This document shows positions 10,101 to 17,889 of a stretch of 48,905 bases of DNA, one piece after another; the stretch's first letter is position 1; each line of letters begins with the position of its first letter. Source of the stretch: a virus. Both the position numbers and the translations under genes were made by a program. The DNA is taken from positions 1 through 48,905 of the IMG/VR virus record IMGVR_UViG_3300030102_004251; one strand, 5' to 3'. The notes below the pieces were generated by a model. It saw only the letters and a list, made by a program, of their open reading frames with translations. It had not been told where the DNA came from and ran no database searches.

Positions 10101-12183
10101 CATAGCAGGGCATACAGCCGCGCAGAATACGCTCGGTGAAGACGGACTACGAGATGGAGATTCGTTATCACCCACGACGCTTACCAACTTGATTCAAGGT
10201 GTGCAAGGCAACGGTATCCTCCGATACCAAGACAGCGCGTATGGTTCTTCAAGAAATGAGACAAACAGTGGCAATCAGCCCGGTTCAATGGTGCGCGCAA
10301 CAGCAAGCACGCTTACCGTAAGCGGTGGGTTCGCAGTTCTTGATGGAGCAGTTTACGAGTTTGGTAGTGGTGTTGGTAACACAATAACGCTTGACCTCAA
10401 CAACGGTTCACACGGAACAGGCGCGCTCACACTCTCCGCTAATCAAGAAGCAATTTACACAATCTATGTTGCACCAGCAGGTGGGCTTAACAAAGTCAAA
10501 TACGAAGGTGGTAGTCCAGTTGATACCACAACAGGATTATACCCATCAGCATCTAATCAATACCTCATTGACTATGACGGTAGTTCCACCCAAGACAACA
10601 TGAAAGCAATTGTTCTTGCACAGGTGCGCGTTCAGCATATCGGAAGTGGCGGTGGTAGCAACAACCTCAACATTGTTGAAATCAACGACAAGCGCGTGTT
10701 CGTAAAACCGTCAGCAGATTACCGAGTTCCGTTGTCAACAGGGACAATATCAGCAGGTAAAGTTAGCGATGGAGGCGGAGAGGGTGTCAACACAATCGCA
10801 GACCTCAACTTACTACACGGTGAAAATGGAGAGATTGCTGCTGCAACAGATACGATTACCGCGCATTGGGTTAGTCACCCACAGTATGCGGCCTTTGACC
10901 AAGCAGCAGCAACCGAAGGACAACCGGGTTTTGGCAGTGGTCCTTCACGCGGAACAGACCTTAGTGGCAACCATGTAAGAAACGCGCTATATTTCGCTGG
11001 GCGCAATAACGAAGGCACAAGCCATTATTCAGTTCGCCTTGACGGACAAGGTGTTGAAGGGTCAATGACCGAAATTACGGGCAGTATCACCAAGACTATC
11101 ACTTCTCATGGTGATTCTTTCATCATGCTCAAAGTCGCGACGGGTCATACTGTAACATTGAATCCCGAAAGAGATTCAAGCGCAAACTACAAGTTTCCCG
11201 AAGGTCATATCATTGAAGTCTGCAACGAGGGTGTTGCAGGTAAAGGCAACATTGTCTTTGACAATCAAACATCACCTGCGGGTGTAAACGCGACATTGAC
11301 TCCGGGCGACCGCGCTACCTTCGTTTACGAGGGTAGCAAGTGGATGAGTTGCAACTACCCGATTGCTGGCGGCGGTGTAACCGATGGCGACAAGGGCGAC
11401 ATTACAGTGAGCAGTGGCGGCAACACTTGGACGATTGATAACGACGCAGTGACTTACGCTAAGATACAAGATGTGTCCGCAACAAACAGATTACTCGGTC
11501 GTGATAGCGCAGGTGCAGGTATCATTGAAGAAATCAGCCCTGCTGATGTGCGGACCATGTTGAATGTCGCTGATGGTGCAACAGCCAATGCGGGAACGGT
11601 CACAAGCATTGGGACAACCGCGCCTATCACCGGAGGAACAATCACAGGCACAGGGACAATTGGAATTGACGCGGCTACACAAAGCACAGCAGGTTCAATG
11701 TCGGGTGCTGACAAATCCAAGTTGGATAATATACAATCATTTGCTAATGTATATACTGATATTGACGCAGTTGCCGCAGTTTCGGCCAATGACATTTTTA
11801 TGGATAACGGGCGATTATTTAGAGCATCAACAAGTGTAGTTGATTTCGGTCAATATCAAATATCACCAACCGAGTTTGAGTTGATAATTGACGACGCGGG
11901 AGCGATATTACTTGCGGCGGGAGGAACAACTTGGGGGCTACCCGACCCCGACCCACTTTCGGGGACACAGGTAGGCGACACCTATGTTATTATTAATATA
12001 GATACGGGACCGGGCGCGGGAACTCCCGTAACGATTGACAGAACAGGATTGGCGGCAAGTGGCGGACACGGAAACGCGCAATTATTGAACGGGGCGGCAA
12101 CCAATGGTTCTCTTCCCGCGCATGAGGCTGTCACTTTAATTTACACAGGAGCGATAACCGGTTGGTATGGAATAGGATTGTGA
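10087..12183 (+). CDS. Tail fibre / receptor-binding-like protein
   Basis: 698 aa, start set by GGAGGTT eight bases upstream of ATG 10087. The N-terminal half is Gly/Ser/Thr-rich beta sequence. From about residue 430 it carries segments very familiar from bacterial virus fibres: GDKGDITVSSGG, then DNDAVTYAKIQDVSATNRLLGR, then a DVRTMLNVADGATAN block and an AGSMSGADKSKLDNI block. Such segments form trimeric fibre shafts and are exchanged between viruses. The far C-terminus (about 560-698) is likely the receptor-binding or tip domain. Function as a fibre is well supported by these segments; the receptor is unknown. Confidence 0.75.
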   Translation: MATDNIAGHTAAQNTLGEDGLRDGDSLSPTTLTNLIQGVQGNGILRYQDSAYGSSRNETNSGNQPGSMVRATASTLTVSGGFAVLDGAVYEFGSGVGNTITLDLNNGSHGTGALTLSANQEAIYTIYVAPAGGLNKVKYEGGSPVDTTTGLYPSASNQYLIDYDGSSTQDNMKAIVLAQVRVQHIGSGGGSNNLNIVEINDKRVFVKPSADYRVPLSTGTISAGKVSDGGGEGVNTIADLNLLHGENGEIAAATDTITAHWVSHPQYAAFDQAAATEGQPGFGSGPSRGTDLSGNHVRNALYFAGRNNEGTSHYSVRLDGQGVEGSMTEITGSITKTITSHGDSFIMLKVATGHTVTLNPERDSSANYKFPEGHIIEVCNEGVAGKGNIVFDNQTSPAGVNATLTPGDRATFVYEGSKWMSCNYPIAGGGVTDGDKGDITVSSGGNTWTIDNDAVTYAKIQDVSATNRLLGRDSAGAGIIEEISPADVRTMLNVADGATANAGTVTSIGTTAPITGGTITGTGTIGIDAATQSTAGSMSGADKSKLDNIQSFANVYTDIDAVAAVSANDIFMDNGRLFRASTSVVDFGQYQISPTEFELIIDDAGAILLAAGGTTWGLPDPDPLSGTQVGDTYVIINIDTGPGAGTPVTIDRTGLAASGGHGNAQLLNGAATNGSLPAHEAVTLIYTGAITGWYGIGL

Positions 12184-12187
12184 TACG

Positions 12188-12988
12188 ATGAATCCAATAA
12201 TAGCCGCCTTAAAAGGAACAGCCATGAAAGACAAGAAGAAGCGCACAGGTGCGCCACCCCCACCACCACCACCACCGTTAGGGGTTTATCCAACAGGTGT
12301 TTCGCCTCATGATTTAGGGGTAGTTAGTTTCTCGGAAAAAAATCAAGGAGTTGGAAATCCATTTACTAACAATCAAACTATGGCGAGTGTCTTCATAAGA
12401 GGTGCGGATTTAATACAAACAGGAGGTGGGTTTGGTGGCCCTGCTCAAATAACAAATGCCGCAGGGACTAATATTAATTCGGGGAACAATCCCGAAGTAG
12501 TCGTTGCTGATTATGTAGCAACTGTTTTACAATCAATAACACCACCTACAACTCAAGCAAATTCACCATTCCCTCATCTAAACAGCGTTACAATGGAACC
12601 CGGAACGGTATATGTTTCAACAAACAATTTTGGTGACGATGTTGAAATGCAATTTATTTGGATGGGTTATAATCAAAATTTCTCTTTCAGCGGCTTCCAC
12701 CCCGCCGCCGGAGCGACAATTGACGCGATTACAAATCCATCATCTATACCGTTAAGCCCCCTCATGCCCGCAACAATAAATGTTAATAGCAACCCAATGG
12801 AAACACAAACGGTTAACATCTCTTTTGGAACATCAGCATTGTCATCTCAAGCAGAAATTATCTTGGAGTTCACGATGACAGGTGGGGCGAAAGGACAACC
12901 CGTTCTTACGACAGCGACTACAAATCCGACCTCCGGTAGTTCAACATTTGTAGGGTCTTGTTATTTGAAAATAGTATTTATTGCATGA
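12188..12988 (+). CDS. Proline-tract virion-associated protein
   Basis: 266 aa, four bases after the fibre gene. A lysine-rich N-terminus is followed by an eight-proline tract at about residues 26-33, then Ser/Thr/Asn-rich beta sequence with almost no charge. The layout suggests an anchoring tail plus an external beta domain, as in a small fibre tip or decoration protein. This is inference; I recognise no family. It has no obvious signal peptide. Confidence 0.6.
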   Translation: MNPIIAALKGTAMKDKKKRTGAPPPPPPPPLGVYPTGVSPHDLGVVSFSEKNQGVGNPFTNNQTMASVFIRGADLIQTGGGFGGPAQITNAAGTNINSGNNPEVVVADYVATVLQSITPPTTQANSPFPHLNSVTMEPGTVYVSTNNFGDDVEMQFIWMGYNQNFSFSGFHPAAGATIDAITNPSSIPLSPLMPATINVNSNPMETQTVNISFGTSALSSQAEIILEFTMTGGAKGQPVLTTATTNPTSGSSTFVGSCYLKIVFIA

Positions 12989-13002
12989 TAGAAGGTGAAA
13001 AT

Positions 13003-13158
13003 ATGTTATGGTTATGGTTTTTATTAGCATTCGCGCTTGGATTTGTATTGACTTGGTATTCTATGGTTGACGATAAAGATACAGATTTTATTATTTTTGA
13101 CTCGGAAGAGGAACTTCAACAGGCTTGTTGGGAAGGATTACGGAAGGGGGTCCAATGA
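13003..13158 (+). CDS. Small single-span membrane protein
   Basis: 51 aa from ATG 13003, preceded by GAAGGTGA. An alternative ATG at 12985 overlaps the previous stop (ATGA) but lacks a ribosome-binding site. Residues 1-19 form one hydrophobic segment rich in Leu, Trp and Phe, followed by an acidic cytoplasm-like tail (DDKD, SEEEL). A single-span membrane peptide next to late virion genes could be a holin-like or envelope-acting factor, but nothing in the sequence proves this. Confidence 0.55.
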   Translation: MLWLWFLLAFALGFVLTWYSMVDDKDTDFIIFDSEEELQQACWEGLRKGVQ

Positions 13159-13352
13159 TGGGTAAGTTAAGAGAACGCTTAAGTCAAAAGTGTCCAAGTT
13201 GTGGTGAAAGTGTCGTCGCGCTAAGGATTGAAGGGCGATATGTTAATGACCGTAATACGCGTGTGCTGGTATGGGAGTGTCCTAAATGCTCGCGGCTATG
13301 GCGCGAGTCAAGACTGAATAAACCGAAATTCAAACAACATGGAGTTGAGTAA
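13155..13352 (+). CDS. Small zinc-ribbon protein
   Basis: 65 aa; start at ATG 13155, overlapping the previous stop (ATGA), with GGAAGGGGG upstream. Cysteines are arranged as CPSC, about 25 residues, then CPKC, a classic zinc ribbon. The spacing segment is rich in Arg and Val and the tail is basic, fitting nucleic-acid binding. Its target is unknown. It is one of many small zinc-binding proteins in this window. Confidence 0.7.
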   Translation: MMGKLRERLSQKCPSCGESVVALRIEGRYVNDRNTRVLVWECPKCSRLWRESRLNKPKFKQHGVE

Positions 13353-14912
13353 ATGCCTAAAGGAGAAAGTCTTGAAAAACCGAAGAAAGGCGGCATGGTG
13401 TTAATAATCGGCATGGGTGCGAAACCTAAGAAAGACAAGGAGAAGATGAAGAAGCAAGAGCGTCGTCGTCCTCCGAAGAGGGGCGGTGCTGGTGCAAAAC
13501 CGCGCGCACAAAAGCATCGTTTTTTACAACTGATGCGAAAAAATCCTAATCACTTTGATGAAACGCTAAAACATCTAAAAATCCCAAGACAGTTGTTTTC
13601 AATGTATTTGAGAGATACTAAAGGTATCAGCATTGAAGATATGTTGCGCAATAAGGAATTAAATATACCAAAAATAATTGACCAAGTGAAAAAAATCAAC
13701 AATCAAAACAGGGGTCATTTTGACAAAGATGGTAGGCCAAACAAAGGACTCGCTAACATGCTTGAGGCAAGAGGTATCAGCGTAGGTAAATTCAAGCGTT
13801 CACTCAATACTAACCCGTTCCAAGATTTCCAAGAGCGATTAAACCAACTTGCTACGCGCGACAACAGAAGACGACCAAAGAAGGGGCAACCGAAAAAGGG
13901 TGGTCGCAAAGGAGCGATGTTTCAAGATGACAACATGACTGCTGAAGAAGCAGAAGAAAGTAGGCAAGCAGCAGCGCGCTCAAAGCAAATAGATGATGAG
14001 TTTAGAGAAAGCGGCTACCCCGGACTGTTTGACAAACTTAGAGCCGAAGAAAAGAAAGAGATGGAAAGTGAATTTGAAGAACCGTCGGGACCAAGAATGA
14101 TACCTGTTACAAGATTCAAAACAAAAAAAGACATGGGTATGAATGAAGACGGTCAAGAAGGCATGGCGGCAGTTATAGACAGACCGGAACACGGTTCCGA
14201 CGAAGAAGAAAAATTACTTCAACATTATATGCGCTTATTCAGCCATAGAGAAGACCCAAAAGAACAAGCGTTTAGACGACTAAGAGGTTCAATTGAAGAA
14301 GATGAAGGGCTTGACCAAAACAGACCGGAAGCCGCCATGCGAAGGAAAGAAAAGATGCCACAAGATAGAAACCCGTCCGAGGTATTTACAGAACCGCAAG
14401 CACCAATAGGAACGCAGTTAGGTTCACCACAAGATGACGAAGACCCAAGTTTAGGGTTTGACCCGGTAAGCATCGGTGCGGTTACACCAAAGAAAGATAT
14501 TTTTAACCCAAGAGTTCTCAACGACCCTCGTTCACCGCGTGCAGGTCAAGGCACTGATAGACGCGTGGAAGATATGTTAATGTCTTCCTCCGATTCACAA
14601 AATGTTATGGACCCAGCGTGGAGTTTGTTGAAGGGTGGTTTCAGCACTATTGATTTGATAGCGCGAGAGTCAAAGACTATGGAAGAAGCATTACAATCAA
14701 TGAAAGAATCATTCCCCGAAATGAGTAGCGAAGATGCAATGAAATTCATCACACAAGCAAAAAATATTCATGCGCGTGAAGGAATGATGCAACAGCAACA
14801 ACCTGTCAAGTTCGCTAACATCATTGATAGTTCACCACAAGAGATGATGAACTTAAACCCGAACGCAAGAGACAAATTTGTTTCACAGACAGGCAGACTT
14901 GACGATGTGTGA
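13353..14912 (+). CDS. Charged, largely disordered protein, late module
   Basis: 519 aa, starting directly after the previous stop. The first 60 residues are very rich in Lys, Arg, Gly and Pro; the rest alternates acidic and basic helical stretches with Met-rich patches. Near residues 420-430 is a MDPAWSLLKGG segment similar to the end of the zinc protein at 9660. Composition fits a scaffold, a packaged internal protein or a nucleic-acid-binding virion protein. No enzyme motif is seen and I do not recognise a family. Confidence 0.6.
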   Translation: MPKGESLEKPKKGGMVLIIGMGAKPKKDKEKMKKQERRRPPKRGGAGAKPRAQKHRFLQLMRKNPNHFDETLKHLKIPRQLFSMYLRDTKGISIEDMLRNKELNIPKIIDQVKKINNQNRGHFDKDGRPNKGLANMLEARGISVGKFKRSLNTNPFQDFQERLNQLATRDNRRRPKKGQPKKGGRKGAMFQDDNMTAEEAEESRQAAARSKQIDDEFRESGYPGLFDKLRAEEKKEMESEFEEPSGPRMIPVTRFKTKKDMGMNEDGQEGMAAVIDRPEHGSDEEEKLLQHYMRLFSHREDPKEQAFRRLRGSIEEDEGLDQNRPEAAMRRKEKMPQDRNPSEVFTEPQAPIGTQLGSPQDDEDPSLGFDPVSIGAVTPKKDIFNPRVLNDPRSPRAGQGTDRRVEDMLMSSSDSQNVMDPAWSLLKGGFSTIDLIARESKTMEEALQSMKESFPEMSSEDAMKFITQAKNIHAREGMMQQQQPVKFANIIDSSPQEMMNLNPNARDKFVSQTGRLDDV

Positions 14913-14921
14913 GGTGCGCGC

Positions 14922-15674
14922 ATGTCCAAAGTTTGGTGGAAGGCACTCAAGATAAGTAAAGAGGCAAAGTCCCCAGCAGCGATTGAGCATAAGCGCAAGT
15001 ATGAAACGCAATACGAATCGTCGCCCGCGCGTAAAAAATACCGCAGGGATTTAGAGAGGGAGCGTCGCAAGCGCGGTGTGGCTGGTAAAGGAGGAAAAGA
15101 CATGAGCCATACCAAGACGGGTAAGATAGTGCCGGAAGACCCGCACACCAACAGGGCGCGTTCTCACCCGTCAGTAGGCTCCACGCTCAAGATGGTGAAG
15201 ATTGTCAAAACCGAGTTCGCACCTCCAAGTGAACAAGGTGATAATCCCGCCGCTTCAACATTATTTGACCCAAAGACAGGTAAGGTTGGGCGTAGCGTTG
15301 TTCACGGACAACCGGATATGAACCCCGAAGAAGCGACAAGACAAGTAATTCATGAAGATATGCACCGCGCAACATTACCCGAAGTCGGAATAGAGAATAT
15401 GGGACACACCGAGTTCCCGGCTATACTCGGTGAAGAATTATATTTACAACAATTGGCACATGGGTTTCCCGACAATGAAGGTAAACCTACAAAAAAGCCA
15501 AACCCTCATAGAAAACGCGACCCGCACACATTAGAATCAAGCGACCCTATCACCCAAGCATTGTATCGCACAGGTAAGCATAGTGATGTTCCGAAAGAAC
15601 AACAAAAGAAATACATGCGCGCTTACGCTGAAAGAATGAACCCAAGAACTACTCTTCCTCCGAGTTCGGAATAG
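14922..15674 (+). CDS. Late protein with HExxH metalloprotease-like motif
   Basis: 250 aa, start supported by GAGGTG upstream. Residues 1-80 are basic and include a RKRGVAGKGGKDMSHTKTGK stretch and an NRAR box that I associate with small phage proteins of uncertain role. Residues 144-148 read HEDMH, an HExxH zinc-metallopeptidase signature, with EE about 22 residues later as a possible third ligand. A role in virion maturation or host lysis would fit, but one HExxH match can occur by chance. This is the last rightward gene; its final 26 bases overlap the end of the leftward block. Confidence 0.6.
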   Translation: MSKVWWKALKISKEAKSPAAIEHKRKYETQYESSPARKKYRRDLERERRKRGVAGKGGKDMSHTKTGKIVPEDPHTNRARSHPSVGSTLKMVKIVKTEFAPPSEQGDNPAASTLFDPKTGKVGRSVVHGQPDMNPEEATRQVIHEDMHRATLPEVGIENMGHTEFPAILGEELYLQQLAHGFPDNEGKPTKKPNPHRKRDPHTLESSDPITQALYRTGKHSDVPKEQQKKYMRAYAERMNPRTTLPPSSE

Positions 15675-15777
15675 GTATGTTACTCATCTTCTTGTAAGCA
15701 AGATTGGCTAACTGATAACCAATCTCAATAACAATAAACAGCACAAGAATAAATCCTATGCTCTCAAAGAATGTCAT
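15649..15777 (-). CDS. 42-aa membrane peptide coupled to the thermosome gene
   Basis: A short frame whose ATG (15777) sits inside the thermosome stop codon (ATGA) and which ends at TAG 15649. It encodes about 19 uncharged residues (FIGFIL-type, Ile/Leu/Phe/Val-rich) broken by one Glu, then a basic and finally acidic tail (PNSEEE). That is a typical single-span membrane peptide. The start overlap is the coupling mode used throughout this block, so I believe it is real. It is the last gene of the leftward block. Function unknown. Confidence 0.6.
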   Translation of the reverse strand: MTFFESIGFILVLFIVIEIGYQLANLAYKKMSNIPIPNSEEE

Positions 15778-17276
15778 TGTGGACCACGCCTTGCGATGAT
15801 GTCATCAATGCGGAGTATTGAGCAAGCAACCTCAGTGGCGGACTTGATGATTTGTTCAACAAGCGCGGCTGGTTCCCAAACATTCTCTTGACCTGTTTGA
15901 CATATTCTTCCTTCACCTGCGAAGTCAATGAATAGACCGTAATCGTTAGCCACAGAACGCAACTCCATTACAACATCAAGAGCGTCCATTCCGGCATTGC
16001 TGGCTATAGCCGCTGGTATAATCTCAAGCGAATCAGCGTATGCTTCCATACACATTCTTTCACGCGCAGTTAGTTTTACTTCATGAGTAGCATGTTCACG
16101 AACTGCCATTGCAAGTTTAGACATAACCGCACCTCCACCGGGATACAATCTCTCGTCTTTCATGTATAGACAAACAACGCCTACTGCATCATCAAAGGCA
16201 CGCTCATACTCATCAAGCGTTTGTCGGGTAGCACCACGAACAACCATAGTGATTGTGCGACTGCCTTTTGCTTCAACTGATACATAGTCAAGGTCGCCAA
16301 TGCGAATGGGTTTGATTGAGCCGTTTACTTTTTCATTATAATCTTCGGGAACCTCAGTTATTCTATGATATACTGGAATACCTGTAATACGCGCAATACC
16401 ATCTATGTCGCTTTGTTGAACACGACTTACAACACCGACACCTTGACTGTCAAGATACTTAGCAACTGCTTCATGAATACCATCACGAACAATCACAACA
16501 TCACACATCTCAGTGATTGCTTTAGCAACCTCACTTAGAATATGCATTTCCTGTTGTTGAATCTGTTGTAGTTGAGCAGGGTCTTGAATCTGCATTTGCA
16601 CATCTTCGTAGTTGAATCCATCAAGACCACCATCAAGCATGAGCAAGCGCGGTTTGTCTTTTCCAACATATTCGGGATTAGTGAAGGTCTTGTTGAGAAC
16701 AAGTCCGTTGTGTATGTAAGAGTCCGACATATTGCCACCGGCTTGTGTTAGGGTGCGAATATGGTCTGCATCACCATCTGCTCTAACAGCGGCTTCCGAA
16801 CATAGTTGAGCGGCAAAACCAAGAGCGTTTTCCGATGCTTTACCACGCAACGCTGTTGCAGCAACATTCACTTTCTCTATGTTCATTGACGCTTCCGGCA
16901 TACTACCGAGAGCAATCTTAGACGCTTTGTTAAATGCGCGCACAATAGTTTGTGGGTGGATACCTCGCATCAGCAATCCTTCGCTCAATGCCAGCATTTG
17001 ACCACCGAGAACTACCACACTCGTTGTTCCGTCTTTGCATGTTTCTTCTTGTGTTTGGCTCGCTTGAACCATCATCTGCGCTCCGGGGTGCGCAGTCTCA
17101 AGTTCTCGGAGAATCGTAATACCATCGTTGGTTACTATTGTTTCTCCGCGTTCGTCAACTAACATTTTATCCATACCTGCGGGGCCAAGCGTTGACCTCA
17201 CAGTTTCGGCTACTTGAACCGCGGCTCTTATGTTACTCATTTGGGCTTCTCTTCCTGTTTTTCTTTCTTCTGTCAT
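15774..17276 (-). CDS. Group II chaperonin (thermosome)
   Basis: 500 aa. Archaeal thermosome / CCT-type chaperonin that folds proteins in an ATP-driven double ring in the cytoplasm. Visible motifs: TLGPAGMDKML near the N-terminus, TNDGITIL (49-56), DGTTS (82-86), the mid-protein hinge, YPGGGA, an EIIPAAIASNAGMDALD segment and a C-terminal VWEP...LRIDD box. Family members are usually 530-550 aa, so this one is compact and lacks the Gly-Met tail. The usual GDGTT reads KDGTT here. Thermosome genes are known from magroviruses; likely clients are virion or replication proteins. GGTTGGTGA lies upstream of the ATG. Confidence 0.93.
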   Translation of the reverse strand: MTEERKTGREAQMSNIRAAVQVAETVRSTLGPAGMDKMLVDERGETIVTNDGITILRELETAHPGAQMMVQASQTQEETCKDGTTSVVVLGGQMLALSEGLLMRGIHPQTIVRAFNKASKIALGSMPEASMNIEKVNVAATALRGKASENALGFAAQLCSEAAVRADGDADHIRTLTQAGGNMSDSYIHNGLVLNKTFTNPEYVGKDKPRLLMLDGGLDGFNYEDVQMQIQDPAQLQQIQQQEMHILSEVAKAITEMCDVVIVRDGIHEAVAKYLDSQGVGVVSRVQQSDIDGIARITGIPVYHRITEVPEDYNEKVNGSIKPIRIGDLDYVSVEAKGSRTITMVVRGATRQTLDEYERAFDDAVGVVCLYMKDERLYPGGGAVMSKLAMAVREHATHEVKLTARERMCMEAYADSLEIIPAAIASNAGMDALDVVMELRSVANDYGLFIDFAGEGRICQTGQENVWEPAALVEQIIKSATEVACSILRIDDIIARRGPQ

Positions 17277-17280
17277 TGTT

Positions 17281-17889
17281 TCACCAACCTATGTTGTATT
17301 CTTCAATCAGTCCTGTTTCTTCATTACGGCCTTTGACAAAGCCTTCGTTCCTCCCATGAAGAAACAAGTCATAATTGAGTTTGCAATCTGCTATGCAGTA
17401 TTTGATTACATCAGCGTGCCGACCCTCTTTCCAAGCAACCGGCGCGTCTGCTGAATCCATGATTTCTTTCCCTACACCAAGCGTGTGCTTGCATAAAGAA
17501 TCAAGTTGATGACTCTTACCACACGCGCTACGAACTTCCCAAGATGTGTCAACGATGGATTCCTTCTTGTTAAGAAGAACTCCGGCGTAGTGCATGTCAA
17601 GCGCATCACGGAGAACGGGTAAGTCAAATCCTCGTATGTTATGTCCAACGATGATTCCACCGTTGTCAACATGCTTCTTCAAATGCTCACCTAACTCTCT
17701 TGGGTGTAAAGGGTGCATGTGCGCGTCTGCTACAATTACATCTTCGGATTTAGTAAAAGCGTGTGCTTCCTCACCGTCCCAAGTAGCAACAACCGTTGGC
17801 TCAAACATGTGGGTATTATCCCAACCACCTATCTCATGAGAGTAGTTTGCTGTCTCAATATCAATAGCCATCACTTTACTCACATTCAT
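17281..17889 (-). CDS. DEDD-family 3'-5' exonuclease
   Basis: 202 aa from ATG 17889, chosen because it overlaps the upstream stop (ATGA) and follows GGAAGGAGG; the frame extends to a GTG at 17901. RNase H-fold exonuclease motifs are visible: DIET (residues 10-13, Exo I), NIRGFD (about 84-89, Exo II) and YCIAD near the end (Exo III, DEDDy type). Such enzymes remove nucleotides from 3' ends in proofreading, repair or RNA trimming. PolB in this window has its own exonuclease domain, so this is a separate activity, perhaps repair or host-DNA breakdown. Confidence 0.82.
   Translation of the reverse strand: MNVSKVMAIDIETANYSHEIGGWDNTHMFEPTVVATWDGEEAHAFTKSEDVIVADAHMHPLHPRELGEHLKKHVDNGGIIVGHNIRGFDLPVLRDALDMHYAGVLLNKKESIVDTSWEVRSACGKSHQLDSLCKHTLGVGKEIMDSADAPVAWKEGRHADVIKYCIADCKLNYDLFLHGRNEGFVKGRNEETGLIEEYNIGW

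Noticed and set aside
15675-15773. Factor-independent terminator between the converging blocks
   Set aside because: I saw no stem followed by a T run; the space is taken by the 42-aa gene.
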